DNA of 64,000 nucleotides from Centropus unirufus (Eukaryota; Chordata; Aves; Cuculiformes; Centropidae), in the NCBI GenBank assembly GCA_013397695.1, contig VYZI01000085.1, forward strand, positions 1,145,969 to 1,209,968, in the 5' to 3' direction. The stretch's first letter is position 1. Each line of letters opens with the position of its first letter. Positions 38,421 to 52,340 of the stretch are shown one piece after another. The notes beneath the pieces were generated by a model. That model made no database searches. It was given only the letters and a program-made list of their open reading frames with translations, and was not told the origin of the DNA. Made by a program: the position numbers and the translations under genes.

Positions 38421-41245
38421 AAGATGACCAATGCTTCGTATCATTACTGAAATTACTAATAATACCCTGAAATGGAACACACATCACACCCACAGCTCCT
38501 GAATTACTCAGAAAAAAGCTATTGCATGCACTACAGCATAAGAAAACCAAAAGAACGCTTAAATATGCTACGACTACCACACAGGCTAAAGGACTTGAGA
38601 TTTCTGGTTTTATTTCAAACCATAAGTTGCAAAACCCATTGGTTCCCCTTGAACTAAAAGCTGCAGGTCTGCCCTTTTCTCCTCTGTACTTCCAACATAA
38701 TAGGTATTATTACCCATAACTTTTTATTTAAAAGAATTGTGCAGCCAGGAAAATGAATGAATTTAATTATCAATGCAGTGTGAAAAAAATCATTAGAGCA
38801 AGAGCCTGGAACGCTACGTATTAACAATAAACAAAGGCTATTAAAACCAGGTTTTTTTAGAGTGTCATTCTTCCTTCAGTGCTTAAAATGTAACTAATAC
38901 AAACACAGAAACAAAGGAACCTCATGTAAACATCTGTAGTTATTGGCAGAAGATGACCTCAAGAAAATGCTAAATGACTGACTGGATCATTTAACTTTAA
39001 ATCTATACTTTATGTGGCAATGTGGAGAGGTCATTTGATTGCTATGCATAAAAAATTTAGAATTCTAATATGATCTAAAAGTTTCACCTTCATAAGACAA
39101 AATTTTCATTATAAAATTGTATTTAATGGTATTCATACTTATCTGCCACCTCAGTTCTTCAATATTATAGTTCTATAGGCTGCCGACTACGCAGTATGGG
39201 AATGATTATTTTAAAAGAGTAGAACTTTTTTCCTTTGTACTTTACAAATTCTCCAGTTTCCTTCATGGCTGTGTAATGAAAATGCATGGCCTCTTGCACA
39301 GAAGAATTTCATCAGCCAGGAATCAACGTTTCGCAGCTCTATTTTCGGAGCAAAAAAGGTATTACGAGCTTTACACCTCAGGCTCCATTTTCCACGTGTG
39401 GACATTTAAACTGAGTCGTGATTACACCTTTGAGGATTTGGAAGGAGATTTTTGGATTTTCATCTTACGATTTCACATAAATTAATGGATCATTTGGGCC
39501 AGTTTTTCACCTCCCCAGCAGCATGCAAAGCTTCCTAAGTACTCAAGACAACGATTTAGACCAAAAGTTGTGGCTACTGATAGATCATGCTACCAAAAAA
39601 AGAACAAATGTTAAATGTGTTCTGTTGTCTAAAAAGCAGGCTAGACCCCTAAATTTTTGGTACATGGGAGCATTTTATAGTAAAGTTTACAAATGTGCTT
39701 CCAGACCTGATTTGGCTATGCTGATTAAACTTTGATTTTCTGGTCCTGACTCAGGGCTGCTTTTCAAAGTATAATTATTTCCTGGCAAAATACTTCCCCG
39801 CCAGTTCTTTCGTTAAAAAAAAAAAATAAAAAAAGCACTACTTAGATAGGAGAGCTACACACCCACTAAACAATGAGTTCTTACTTGGGTTGGGCAGGAA
39901 TTGTCATAGGTGGAGCTGAATCAAGTAATACCGATGGACTGGAAACAGCCATGGGAGGTAATAAGTAAGGTTAGAGAAAGTCACATATTAAAGGTAACTT
40001 TTGATTGTCTTATGTCCAAGTGCTCTTGAAACAAGCATGATTTCAAAATTGCAATATTTATGCTGAACTCTGCATTATGAAAAAACATTGATATAACATG
40101 TAAAAAAACAATTAGAAAAACATAATTTATAAAATATCTTACTATATTAACGTCATTAGTGGTTATTTAAGATGGGGTTTCTTTTTTGTGGTGATGCCTT
40201 TCTTAATGAAGTCATACAACATTCTGTAATGTTTCCCAGCCTTAGGCTTTATTCTGCAAGACATTTCAGACTATTTAACTTTACTACTGGGAATATTCCC
40301 TATTGATTTCAAAGGGATTAGTTATGGAAGTAACTAGAAGCAGAAGTATTTGCAGTAGCGGAGTCTCAGACATCTTTTCCCCAGGAGAAATCTGATGGGA
40401 ATCTGGAGTTGGAGTGACGTTACACTAGAGGGCTAAAAAGTTAAAGAACAAAAGTTTTAAGTGAACCGTACTCCATCCCAAGAAGACTTCCCAAGCACAG
40501 GGCTGGAAACTATCCACAGGTCTTCACAAGGGAAGGAGGTGACAGTAAACAGGTTAGGAAGAGGCAGGTTAGCAGAAAATAGATGGGAATCAGATTCATC
40601 CATGTTGTTCAGCAGTCAAACCATTGAAGGAGTTAAATTAACAGTATTAATGATATTCGTGCCAATCAAAACTTGGGCTTTCCATTTAGCAGACAGCATG
40701 GGTCTCCTCTACAGTCAGAGAGAAAATATTCCTCCTGGGAGGACAATTACAAGCAACAAAGTCAGTGCCTAGGGTTTGGTAATGGATCTACTCCAGGAAG
40801 ACGTCAGAGCCCTCCTATCCCCGGGCCCTCAAAAGAACCCAGAAAATCACCATGTTCCAGCCTAGAAGAGAAGGAAATCTAGAGCATCCTGCAGAGCAAA
40901 ACCTGCCCTATTTCATAAATTCTGAACTTGCCCGTGGCACCTCTCCAGAGAACCTGGTGGAGCCTGCATTATGAAAGTCAGCACCCAGTTCCTACACAGA
41001 TGGACCTCTTGAGGTTACCAGCAGTAAACTTCCTTTGTCACTTACTGGCAGCTCTACTCTCTGCAGTGATTAATAAAAAAAAAAACCACCTGGGAATATA
41101 ATAGAGCTCAGGCCAAACCACCATCACCACATCATCTACGTCCATCCTTATTTTCCCATTTAATCATTCAGAGCAGGCACTAAATATTTTACTCCCATTT
41201 GGTTTCAGACTTTGCAGCTTGGCGTATGAATGTGTAAATTATGCT

Positions 41246-41265
41246 AAAAAAAAAAAAAAAAAAAA
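41246..41265 (+). repeat. A20 homopolymer
   Basis: Twenty consecutive A bases, the longest such run I noticed in the window. No upstream AATAAA signal or retrocopy is recognised within about 100 bp. Confidence 0.9.
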
Positions 41266-41404
41266 CAAATAGTGAAAATAAGGGTGGACCAGGAGTCAGA
41301 TTAGGCAGGTTCTATTTGCATTCTTGTATGGACTCACTGTGCAATCCTCAGCATGGGGCAACTTTCCAGGAAATATAGTCTGCTTGCTCTCCTGATCAGC
41401 AATA

Positions 41405-41426
41405 CATAGCAACAACATAGCAACAA
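41405..41426 (+). repeat. Perfect 11-bp tandem pair
   Basis: CATAGCAACAA is present twice without spacer. It is a small slippage duplication. Confidence 0.85.
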
Positions 41427-44407
41427 CACTAAAAAACCATCTTGCAAAGTATTTGGGATCCTGGGATGAAGGGCATTTATCAAAGATATTTTTTTTCCTG
41501 ATATTAACTGAGAAAATCAGTAGAATAAAGTCAGTCCATTTTCTTGCCCCTTTGCAGCAGGAATTACAGAAAAGATGCACTTTGTATGGCACAGTTTGAA
41601 TCAATAGATGGAGCAGCAAAAAAGAACCAACATCAAAGAAAATATTTTGGAATAATTTAATAATAATTTAATAATTTGGATAATTTATTTTGCATGATTT
41701 TATACATAATGCTAGAAACGACAGTTTAATCTTCATATTTGCACGTGAATAACCTTTATCTGAAAGTACGATTCATATGTGAGCTGAAAAGAAAATGTCT
41801 CTCTTCAGTATTCCAACTAGTAGGCAAGCAGATGGCTCAATCTAAATGACCATGTGAAAGGGGGGGGAGTGGTAAAAAAACAACACAGATCAATATCCTC
41901 ACCATGATTCCTGCATTCCAATAAATACCAAACCATCAGGAGCAACAGCAGAGGGGAAAAAGAGCATCAAAATATCATTTCAGGAAGAAACAAATAGCCA
42001 AAACCAATCTGCAAACAAACAGCCAGTAGATTTAATAAAAAGAAAATAAACAAAAGCCAAACCCGCTTTATTCATAACACCAGTGCCCGTGGTTATCTTC
42101 TATGTAAAGAACAAAATAAACTACCACAAACCTCTATGCATCACATGCATGTGCTATGGTGCGAAAGAGATCAAAAAAAGAAAAAAAAAATTGTTTAAAA
42201 ACTTGTTACCTTTATTTATTTGTCTAGCTTCTACCTACACTCTGATGTAATATGAACATCTAAAATGAACCAGCAATTTACGAATTTCAGTCTGATCCAA
42301 GAGCTGATCCATAGACAGAGACACCATTTCTGCTTTGAGATACCAATAGATGGGAGGGTGAGCTTCCTATCGTATTTGATTTTTTATTTTTGTTTTCAAA
42401 AATCAAACACTAAGATCATGAATTGTATTATAAAGAGCTGATAATAATTTTAAAAGCAGTTTAAGTGTTCACTAGCCTTAACATCAGTCGTTTAAACAGT
42501 TTTCCTTTAAGTGATAGTTCTTTTCCTACTAAAAAAACAAAAAACTTCCCTGCATTTATTTCCATATCTCATTTAAACACTTTTGTTCTTAAATAAACAA
42601 AATCCTTCATTAACAAAGCTAAGAAACAGAACTCCGTCACGAAGCCCAAATGCACAAAAGTATCACTCCTCACCCACTGACTGTTCCAACCACAGCTGAA
42701 TATTTTAAATACTCTCTAGGAGGACACATTACTGGCCATTAAAATTCTGGGATCGCACCTCGCCTTTTGAAACAATGACAGTTCATAAGATAGGGGGAAA
42801 AAACCACAACAGAAAGTATTACTGAACAAGTACTTTGAAAAGCTCTTAGCATAAAGCATCCCTGCAAATCCCACACATTCCCATACGAGTATCTGAAAAT
42901 AACGCTGGCCCAAGATCCTTTAAATCTTTTCTAACGCATGGTTTTATAATCCTGTAGATTTCGGGTTTTATTTTAGGACAAGCAAATCCATTGTGTTTCT
43001 CCTGTTATTTGCATAAAAATGACCAAAATAACAAAATAAATATATTATGCCAAAAGTATAGAATAACTCAAAGGTAAATTTGAATGCTGCCAAAAAACTA
43101 CTGTAAATTTCATTTTTTAAGTGTGCAGAGACAGAATATAGTGCAAATTACCGTGGATTAACCTGGTTTTTAGAATTCAGACATGACAAAGCTTTGGTAT
43201 TCACCAAACTGACCATACATGTATTCTCTCTGGCTGCCTATAAAATTCAGAGACTTTAGAAGCTGACCACAGAAAACTGAAGTCTAAGAAGAACTTATAG
43301 TTGAACTATATTTGCTAGAAAAAAGATCTCAAGTTTCTAATTTTGTGCCAGCAGTTCATACACTATGTATAATATTTAAACATGCTCTAATTCTTATGTG
43401 TCAAAACAATCATGTTCATTAATATTTCCATTGCGCCTGCACTACTTCCGATGTATAATTTTATAAGAACCATTCCCTAGCTACATAGTACTCGTCAAGG
43501 AGCTCAAAAGAAATGGGAATCAAAATTTACAACCACTACATCCAAATTATATATTTTTATAACTAAACCTGTTCAGAGACCTGAAGTGGCAAGAAAAAAA
43601 TTCCCTTTTTATTCATATAGGTAAATAATCTGAGAAGCATGCAAAATATTTCTAATTTTTTTCCAGCAGGGAGAGAAGCCATTTGCCTTAATTCTTTTTT
43701 CCCCTTCAGAAATACAATTCCCACCCTACCACACGCATGGAAAAATTAGGTTTCTATTTCAATAAATGAAAGGAGAACGTTCATAAGCTTTCCGCTCACT
43801 TTAGTGAAATCCGTTTGTCCCTGTTGTCACCAGGTACATTAATTTGGAGATATTGAGGTAGAAAACTCAACACAGTAACTCTGAGAAAAATAAACGCAGG
43901 ACAGTTTGATAAGAGTTACCCATTTTCTAAGGAATTCATCAGGCCTGCATACAACTTTTTCAAGTCGGCCAACAATGTTTCTCCAGACTCATTGTATTTA
44001 TCTGAGAGGTATTAAGTACTGTTCCTCATTATACCTTCATCAACAGTAAACATTAAGATTAGGAAACGAAGGTTGGGGAGCTACACAACAGCAGATTTGG
44101 GGATTTTCAGGGGAGCTTTGTACCCCATTGAGGACCTTTATCTCCTCCACCTAGAAAGAAAGCACACGCTGTGGAAAACGGGCAATTTGGGTACAATCGC
44201 TCGAAACACTGGATGATTTTAGAACTTTGGGGCTTTTTTCCCTGGGCTTCTAGCTGTTGGTTGTCAAGATCTGCGGAATGAAGCACTAACCAGTCTCCCT
44301 CTCCCACCCTTGACATTTAAACAGACAAGGCAAAACCCATAAAAGATAGACATAACAGCTGATAAATGGTTTACCACTGCAAACTGTAACCCACTGAAAC
44401 ATTCCTA

Positions 44408-44450
44408 AACAAGAAAGAAAAGAAAAAACAAAAAAAAGAAAAGAAAAAAA
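44408..44450 (+). repeat. A/G-rich simple repeat
   Basis: An AAAG/AAAAAG-type low-complexity tract of about 43 bp. It carries no coding information. Confidence 0.8.
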
Positions 44451-45570
44451 CCCAACAAAAGGAGATCAGGGTGCCACCTGCTACTTTCTCTACATCCCCG
44501 AGATTCTCCAGCAGGAAGCACCACCAAGCCGTGCATTAGGATACAGGATCCTGAGGCAGCTTTAAGAGGAGGCTTACCAGGATGGTTTCTGTTTCTACGA
44601 ATTTTTGTATTTGTTCTTTCTCTCTGATGGATTTCGGTTAGTCTTTCTTCAGTCTAAAACTGAAAGTCATCCAGCTTGAGAGCATATTTTTTTCTATGGA
44701 TAGCCAGAAACAATCAAGGCACGACCTTCACTCGGGGGGCTCGATACACACATTCCAGGCAGCTCTGATCATATTTCACTACCCTGGAAGTGATCGTGAT
44801 GTCCAGAATACTGAATTATGCCATTAATTAAGGAATCGGCCAGGAGGTAGGTGATTGTAAGGGAGAGAGAATCTGCACTTACACAAAACTATTTTCATAA
44901 TCAGTGATGATAGAAAGAAAAACAAAGAAAAATTACCTTGTGCTTACTGCAAGTATCCTGGTATAGTGTTTTAAAAGACTGTTCTGTACTTAAAGAATGA
45001 CATTTACCTTCCACGGTCAGCCAAAAGCAAAGCACAGGTTTTAATAACTTTGCCTTATCATGAAAAAAAGAGACACAACAAGGTTCTGCTTTGGATAGGA
45101 AACTTTCTGATTTCTTTTGAAGTCCGTAAGATAAAAAGGTAAGTGCCATCATCCATTTAAATTCTCTTTTTTTATGTTGATTTTACCTGAAACAGAATGT
45201 GCAACATGCCAGAGCAAGAATATCATTTCCTAGAGTATCAGAGATTAGTTCATTAATGGCTTCAAGCAACTAGCCATGCATCAGCATAACATTAGGGGCT
45301 AACAGATTTCCCTCACTAAGCCACTAATGCAACGGAGCATTTGCAAATCGTCTCAAGATGCATGGCACAGAGAGAGATGACAGTGTTAAAGAAATACATT
45401 TTTCATTTATTGTATTAGTAATACACACTACAAAATATGTTACAGTGCAGACAATAGGACTTACTTTTTAAGTAGTTTGGCAAGCCAGAACGTACATTAT
45501 TTACAATGTGGTGCTTTTTTTTTTCCACACAGTTCAAGCAAGATTTCACTGAACAACCGAATTCGGTGAA

Positions 45571-46125
45571 ATGATGGTTTTGCCAAATTCCCCATTTAAA
45601 TTTAAAAAGGAAAGGCTGAATTCTATATGCACTTCAAATTCCAAGTTGTATTCTAAAAAAATTGCAGATCACATTACCCAGTTATCAATACCGAGCAGTT
45701 TCTCAGCTGGATTTGAACATATATGTTTTGGGAACCATCTGTTCCACTATGTTTTTTTTACTTGGAAGACAGGGAGCTCTGGAAAAGGGTACGAAAGCAA
45801 AAGTCTTCCCTGCCTTTGTGTTATCACCTGCAGCGGGCATCAGCAGGGGGAGAGCACGTGGCAGGCAAAACCAGCTTGCAACTCTGGGAATCCACTGCCA
45901 AAAATACGCAGTGGAGGCAGAGGGGGATTTGGCTGGGAGAGCTGTTCAAGCATCCTTGTGGGAAAACAGCGGATACTCAGCAGCCCTCAAGGCAAGATCC
46001 CTCTTGATGGGCCCCCCACACAAGCCTCTTTTGGTTACTCAATGTACCAACTTCTGTCTTTTTCCTTGTGTCTGGTTTTTACACTCAAACTCTTAAGGTT
46101 GCTCCTCAGTCTTATTGCTCTTTAA
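45571..46125 (+). other. Unidentified open frame with a three-frame stop-free core
   Basis: A 184-codon frame starts with ATG at 45571, the longest open frame in the window. More unusually, no TAA, TAG or TGA trinucleotide occurs anywhere on the plus strand from 45717 to 46004, so all three forward frames are open across about 288 bp. The patch is GC-richer than its flanks. None of the three translations shows a domain, signal peptide or membrane pattern I recognise. The 184-residue frame ends in a leucine-rich hydrophobic stretch. Possibilities are an unannotated exon, a transcribed non-coding RNA exon, a decayed repeat, or composition bias. I do not call it a gene. Confidence 0.15.
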
Positions 46126-49100
46126 TGAGAAAAAACTACATTGACTCATTAAACATTTTCATAGCTTTGTTGTTATTTAAACTTATTTTCTCTTTTTGTT
46201 CTAAGACCATTTTGCCTCAGGAATTTTTTCTTCTTCCTTCTACGGTCTCAAGCAATCGAACTTATTTTTGCCAGGCTAAAAAGTAATATTCATTCATTTT
46301 TTTAATATCAACATATTGACTATGGATTTAGGCTGGTTACATTCCTTCAATGCCACCATGACAACTATAACCTGAGCAGCTGCGGATGAATTAAAAAATA
46401 ATAGAATTGTTTTAGATAGAAAGAAGAGAGTAGAGTAATAAGGGGAACTTTGGATTTCTCCCTTCAGCATCACTAGTTGTCGATGTACAGCTGCTGCCTC
46501 GTGTAAAGAAAAAGTTAAACTTAAAATATAATTCATGGCAATTACAAGTGCACCCTGATGAAATCTCATACAGTACACACACATAAAGCATTTTTCCGTA
46601 TTTATTCACAATAAAACATTTTATCATGTTTGCTAATTTAAGAATAAATGTGCACATTAACAAAAAAGAACTGTGATTGCTAAATTGCTAAATTCTACAG
46701 AGAAGAATATGCAGGCAGTCTTTCAGCATAAAAATACACCCTTTGTCCTCGTATTGTAGAAAGTGACTCCAGGACTTCACTGGGAATCCCGATACACTTC
46801 TTGTAGTATTTATTCTTAATGAGATTACACTAATCAAGCTTAAATTCACATTTATTCTGCATATACATGCCGAATTAGCGTGCACGTACACACATGCAGC
46901 CTGATGAAAGTATTACTGATCCAAGGAATGATGCACATGTAGTAGAATGTTCTTACCATTAAGAAATCTGGTATCAAGAACTCAGCAAACATGCCAGAAG
47001 ATAAAAGTCACCATATTACTGCGGTCTGTTTCAGGGACAAATAAAGTATGCTATTATCTCATATTCTATGGAATACACAGAACTACAAACAGAAGTGTTT
47101 CAATTCAATACAATATGAAAAAATTCAAAATAAAATGAAAAGTGTCTGAAAACAAACCAACAAAATTACACAGCAGTGTTGTTAATTATGATTATTTATG
47201 ATATTCAGAACTGGCATCGTTATTATAGTTTTCCTTCCAAATTTCTCTAAGCCGCATCACTCCATAGCAACTCAAAGATCTATACAAATGATTTTCCAGC
47301 AGTTTAGGGCTCTCAAAGGTATCTCGCCGAAGCCTGGTGTTGTTGGTCTTATAAACAAGAGAGTAATATTTAACGTATTCAGAAATTTAGAGTAGGCAGT
47401 TTAAGATGGGCATCGCTCACGGAGCGCAATCAGGCTCACAAAGTATTTGTAGGTGCTGAACAGGTCTCCACTGTGGGCAATCAGCTCTCCACCACTCCTA
47501 AAAAAACACTCGCCAACCTCACAAGCGCAAACCATCCAAGCCCGTTGCTACCTGCCACGCTGAATATTTCATCAGAAATGACAAGACTCGTTCCTTCCGC
47601 CTCCCTCCCAACCCCGCTTTTATATTTGCTCGCTTGACAACTTGTCACTGCCACATCACTGCCACGCTGGCTGTCCTTGAAACCTGACCTCTGCAACTTT
47701 TTGCGCCCAGTGGTCATGCCGTCCCTGTCTCTCTCCAACCATTTCTGACAGGAGACACGCTGATCTCAACAGCGAGTCCTGGCACCTGAGACACACTGGG
47801 ATTACACAGGTAAATCAGGGTATTCTGTGTTGTCTCCTGGCTAACAACAGAGGGAAAAACATGACATCTCGAACAACAGATCTTACATTCGCATATTCAA
47901 AAGATTCATCATGCTTTTACAAGCAGATGGGCAAGATTGTTTCCCTTTGCTCTGAGAGGGCAAATCACACATGTAAAATAAAAGAAAGTAAAAAGCTGGA
48001 CACTTTACTTTTAATTTAAACAAAATTAAAGGGTTGGTTATTGATGAAGAGACTAGATAAAACAATGAAAAAAAATTAAAGCCTGTGAACAGAAAGGCTT
48101 GTTCACCAATCTAAAACAGTTTCAATTACATCTTTTATTAGAAGCATCTCCATTTATTTAGCTTTCATGTGAATCATGTGTGCCTAATAAGCTGTATGAT
48201 TTGATTCCTCAATGGAACAACCTACTTAAAAGTAGGTATATTTGCACAGAAAGGTAAGGCTTCCCTTTAAAATGGCATGTTTTTAACTTCTCTTGAAATG
48301 TCTGTGTAGAGAAGAATGTGAAGTATTTTGACTGAAATAAATGCCTTCATGGAAAACAGTGAACCCTGGAGATTATGCCGATTCTTGAAGAACTTCATAC
48401 TGTTTTAAGCAGGTGACAGTAATGTCATCGCCTGAGCTTTTTGCCTTCCACACTCACACAACAAAAAAAAAGAAAAAAAGAAGTTTTTACATTGGACAGA
48501 AAAGCCCAGAGCTACCCAAGCAGATAGCACCTTAGTACAGGCTACAATTAACATATCTTAAGATCAGGGCCACTACTGATACCTTATGGCCAATACCACC
48601 TTTTACAATGAAATAGTAAATACTCAACTTCATGCCCAAAATTGCAAATAGTTTGCATTTAATATATTTCCCCTGCAATATCTATAAATGCTCTTCATTG
48701 CTACCTGCAGCACAACCAAACCGGACCAGGTAATTTATATTCCCTGCACCTGAACACTTATTTTTCTACAGGATATCACACATGGCACAGGAGTAAATAT
48801 TAGGAGAAAGACGATGCCAACTTTAGAAACAGCACAAGCACTCCTGGCCAGAGTTAAAAAATATTTTTCAGTTTGAAAATTTATTGATTAAGAAGATTCA
48901 TCCCATCAGCCACAAGTTCACAAGCTCAGGGTGAACAGACATCCAGAAATTTTGAGGTGTGAACCCTACTTTAAGTCAGCAGAAGTCCCAAGCAAGTTCA
49001 TCCAGGCAGCCCGTGTAACCTTCCACCTGATCCGTCCAGAAGGAAAATCCTGATCTTATAACAGTTCTGTCGTTTGCTTCCCTGCTAAACTCCCAGAGGT

Positions 49101-51243
49101 AGGAGTTGGTAAGGTGACTTTTGAGTTTAAGAGGAATTCAAGCCTCAACATTTGAGGCTATGAAACTGGAGAAGATTATACAAGGGATTGCTTGGTTTTG
49201 CTTTTGAATAAAAAAGCCTCTTCTAATAGAGGAAAGGGTTCTAACTAATTAAACACAGAGTGAATATGATTTAGCAGGCAAAATTCTGTTATACTTTTAC
49301 AAAGCTCTCCAGGAATGCCCTGATCAACTTCCTAAACTACAAGGAGTTCACAGCAGATGAGGACAGCCTAAAAAGTGCCTGTGCGTACTCAGAAAAGCTT
49401 TTTGAAAACAGGTAACGCCCACAGCAACCTGCTCCAATAGAAAAACCGTTATAAAAAGCCATGAAAACCCGTATTCTTTCAAAGCGTAATTACCTGTCCA
49501 GTCACTTTGACTACATCCATGGAGTGTGAATCAATGGGAGAATTCAGAGAGTAACAGGATTCTTACAGAATTTAACTCCTCCTTGAAATCCCCAGATGCA
49601 ACTGAATTATCCGTGCGACATAACTTGGTGACACTTAAGACAGTCGTGCTTGAAAACATATGTAAGCAAGTAATGGAAACGATGGCACTTTCCTTTAAGA
49701 GGAATTTATGACATTTGCCACTTCTGTTCTCAAAGCCCATCTGTCTATCAGGGCGCTCTCTGAGCAAACATAACGGAATGCTGTCTTCGCAGTGCATCAT
49801 CTGGGGGTTTAAGAAAACATGCCTGCACTTTAAAGTTCTTATGGTTGTAAATGCTCAAGTAGGATTTACAACCACTCAGCTCATGTGCCACTCTTGTCTG
49901 GACAAGGATGCAAATTCTAGGCTGCTTGTCCAGCACACAGCCTGCTTATTACCATTTGAAGCTGCAAATTACAGGGGCAGAGGCATGCATAACGTTGTGC
50001 AAATAAAACCTAAGGAAGCTAAAGGCTCTGAGGAAGAGTGGGGAACAATCCATCTTTTAGACCCAAGAACGCTTGTTTCAAAATGAATTTCCAGAAGTCA
50101 CACACAAAAAAAAAAGTATAACTTCTGCCTCAAAATATGGAAACAAAAAGCAGATGGCTAAAATCAGAGTCTTCAAAATAGCGCAGCCTCTGCCAACGCA
50201 TCTGTGGTGGCTTTTATTTGGCAGAAACATGATCACAGGTTAAAAAATGGCACAATAAAACCAAAACAACTGAAAAAAAACCCCACAAATAACCCACCAC
50301 CTACACGTTTAAAAAAGGCAAAGAAAAATAAACAACCCAAGAAAACAGCAGCAAAGTGAAGTAAATTTGCCAGGCTTCAACTGATATGGCTATAACCCTG
50401 CCCCAGACCATTAGCCATGAAAGAAGGGTTATTCATTTGAACTAAAATTCCAAAGCACTATCATTAGGCTTCATGGCTTTACATCCTTCTTGTGCTTCAG
50501 GAATACATATCAACATTAAATATAAGGGAAAAGAGTCCGGATTTTCCCTACAGAGTTAAAAAAATAGGAAGAAAATCACCAGAGAGTTTTCAGCAAACAC
50601 GTTTTGGGAGTTGATGACAAGGTTCTCAAAGTAGGATTCCTGAATATCTCAGGTCTGAGCTTGCAGCACACACCGTTCTGTGTTTCTCCGTTTCCATAAC
50701 ATACCTGCATTTCTTCAGCTTTAATTAATGTTTGGCATATTGAGTGCTGATCCCAGATCGTACCCTTCCCATACCTTTACGAACGTTCATGACTTTTGCA
50801 GCAGATCATAAAGTTCAAGGGCATAAGTAGATGTACTGTAATTCAGCCATATGATTCATATGAATTCTGCTTTGCTTAACACACTCAGGAAGCCCTCCCT
50901 TCCCCAAGAGAAAGAGTTCAATTCATAAAATACTAATGGCTCCATTATGCACGCTCAAAGGCTGAGCTACACCAAGGAGTCGGGAATGGCAGAGCTGGAT
51001 CTGGATAAAAAGTGACGTGTTTAAAATTCCAGCTTCAGGAATACTTTGGTATCAGAGTAACTACTTCCATTTGGAAAATATACAGCTGGTATAATTCTCA
51101 TATTTCCAGACTGGGTGACATAGGTGTACAACCTCGCCAGCCTGCATGTGCCAAGTCAGCTTGGACCTGGTTCATTCATCGCAGTTTTGAAACCTACAGC
51201 TCCAGAGGTCCCCATCACTGCAGACTGCCCGGTTTATCTTAAC
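46126..51243. other. Non-coding stretch
   Basis: No gene is recognised. An 8-bp tandem pair (ATTGCTAA) lies at 46676-46691. A short hairpin, ACCTACTT-AA-AAGTAGGT, lies at 48220-48237. A POU octamer lies at 49908-49915. GC-richer but unidentified patches lie at 47470-47720 and 48880-49110. An open frame of about 123 codons at 49715-50086 has no recognised domain. Confidence 0.5.
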
Positions 51244-51708
51244 TGTGTTATAAGGGCGTGTATGTTTGTTCATTTAATCTTGGGGGAAGGGAATTTGGGA
51301 CCTTTGTGTTGGTTTGGGTGCGTTGGTGCTTTTAAGTTTAGAAGGCGTTATGCTGTATTTTAGCATTGTATTTTGGCTGCATCTTAGCTGAACGGAGGCT
51401 TGGGCCTTGGGGGTGAGACAGGAGGGCTGCAGTCACCTCACAGGAATGTGATGTCCAGGCAAAACAGTTAGAGAGACGCAGAATCACCCTAACAACACCC
51501 CATGCAGATGCAGACGACACCGGAAGATTACGTGGCCAACAGTGACTATAACAACAGACTACAGAGGGGGTTGGGTGCATGTGCCATGTGGAGCATGAGT
51601 GACTCCCGGTCACGTCCAGCGCCGCTTTTGCTCAACTGTCGCTTGCTTTGAATTATAATAAATTCTAATTTGTACTATTGGAGTGTTCCGGAAATTTATT
51701 GGAACACA
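51244..51708 (+). mobile_element. Probable solo LTR of an endogenous retrovirus
   Basis: The segment starts TGTGTTATAAGG and ends GGAACACA, so it has TG...CA ends with a perfect 6-bp terminal inverted repeat (TGTGTT/AACACA). Its 465 bp fits an LTR. An AATAAA signal lies at 51657-51662 near the 3' end, just upstream of a T-rich stretch, as expected for the R/U5 part of a plus-strand LTR. The interior is richer in GC than its flanks. I see no tRNA primer-binding site directly downstream, no polypurine tract upstream, and no gag, pol or env remnants. A solo LTR from recombination is therefore the best reading. Flanking bases do not form a clear target-site duplication, so the edges are provisional. 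The retrovirus class is not determined. Confidence 0.55.
51657..51662 (+). promoter_or_regulatory. Polyadenylation signal in the putative LTR
   Basis: AATAAA lies 46 bp before the inferred LTR end. Its position agrees with LTR architecture. Whether it is used is unknown. Confidence 0.45.
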
Positions 51709-52340
51709 AATTACTTATAACAAACCTGATAAAGCAGAAGGAACTTCAGAAAGCGTGTCTAACTGAGCTCTTGATCGCCCTATGGTGGTTCAGCAGCAAA
51801 GTCCAGGTACAAAACCTGAAGCCCTTGGCAGTGAACAGGCAATATAAAGAATTTCAGTCATACCGGTTATCCAGTCTCTTACTACTCTACTGCTAGCTTT
51901 CTACACACCTTCGAGCAGAAATTGCATGCTGGTTTAGATATTACTGCTCCACATTCCAAAATCTACGCATGCAGGGATTGGTGCAACAATGACATCCTCT
52001 CACACCGCAGGCTGTTTTACAGAATTTAATTTCAATCGAGTGCACATCCACACGCCGATGTTGCAGTAAGGGCCTGCAATCCAGAAACCAAACATCATCC
52101 TACTCTGCCTTGGCAGTGGCGCATCCCAGATGAGCCATCCCCAAGCACCGCAACACACCGCCTTTGTCACTCTCAACGTTTCTCCCCTATTCCCTGGCAA
52201 AAGAGGAAAAGGGTTTGGTGCTGAAGCACCCTTCGCCGATTCTTGTAGTTTATTATTTGCCCTGTGGCTGTTTCTAAGGCATGGAGACTGTGAATGCCTT
52301 TCCTACTGGTAGTACCTGGAGACCTCATAGCAAGACCTTG
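51709..52340. other. Non-coding stretch
   Basis: No gene is recognised. The part at 52000-52300 is richer in GC and CpG than average and contains short overlapping open frames on both strands with no known domain. Confidence 0.5.

Larger units (their letters stand above)
38421..45570. other. Non-coding stretch with A-rich tracts
   Basis: No gene is recognised. Notable simple sequence: an AATAAA/A11 run at 41072-41085, A20 at 41246-41265, an 11-bp perfect tandem pair at 41405-41426 (CATAGCAACAA), an AATAATTTA-rich tract at about 41650-41690, and an A/G-rich tract at 44408-44450. POU octamers lie at 41314-41321 and 43007-43014. Confidence 0.5.

Noticed and set aside
41072..41085. AATAAA directly joined to an A11 run, suggestive of a processed pseudogene tail
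   Set aside because: The signal lies inside the A run instead of the usual 10-30 bases upstream, and no coding body is recognised before it.
48220..48237. Short perfect hairpin with 8-bp arms and 2-base loop
   Set aside because: It is too short for a microRNA precursor, and such hairpins are frequent in AT-rich DNA.
49715..50086. Plus-strand open frame of about 123 codons
   Set aside because: No domain is recognised, and it overlaps an opposite-strand frame. Chance is the simpler explanation.
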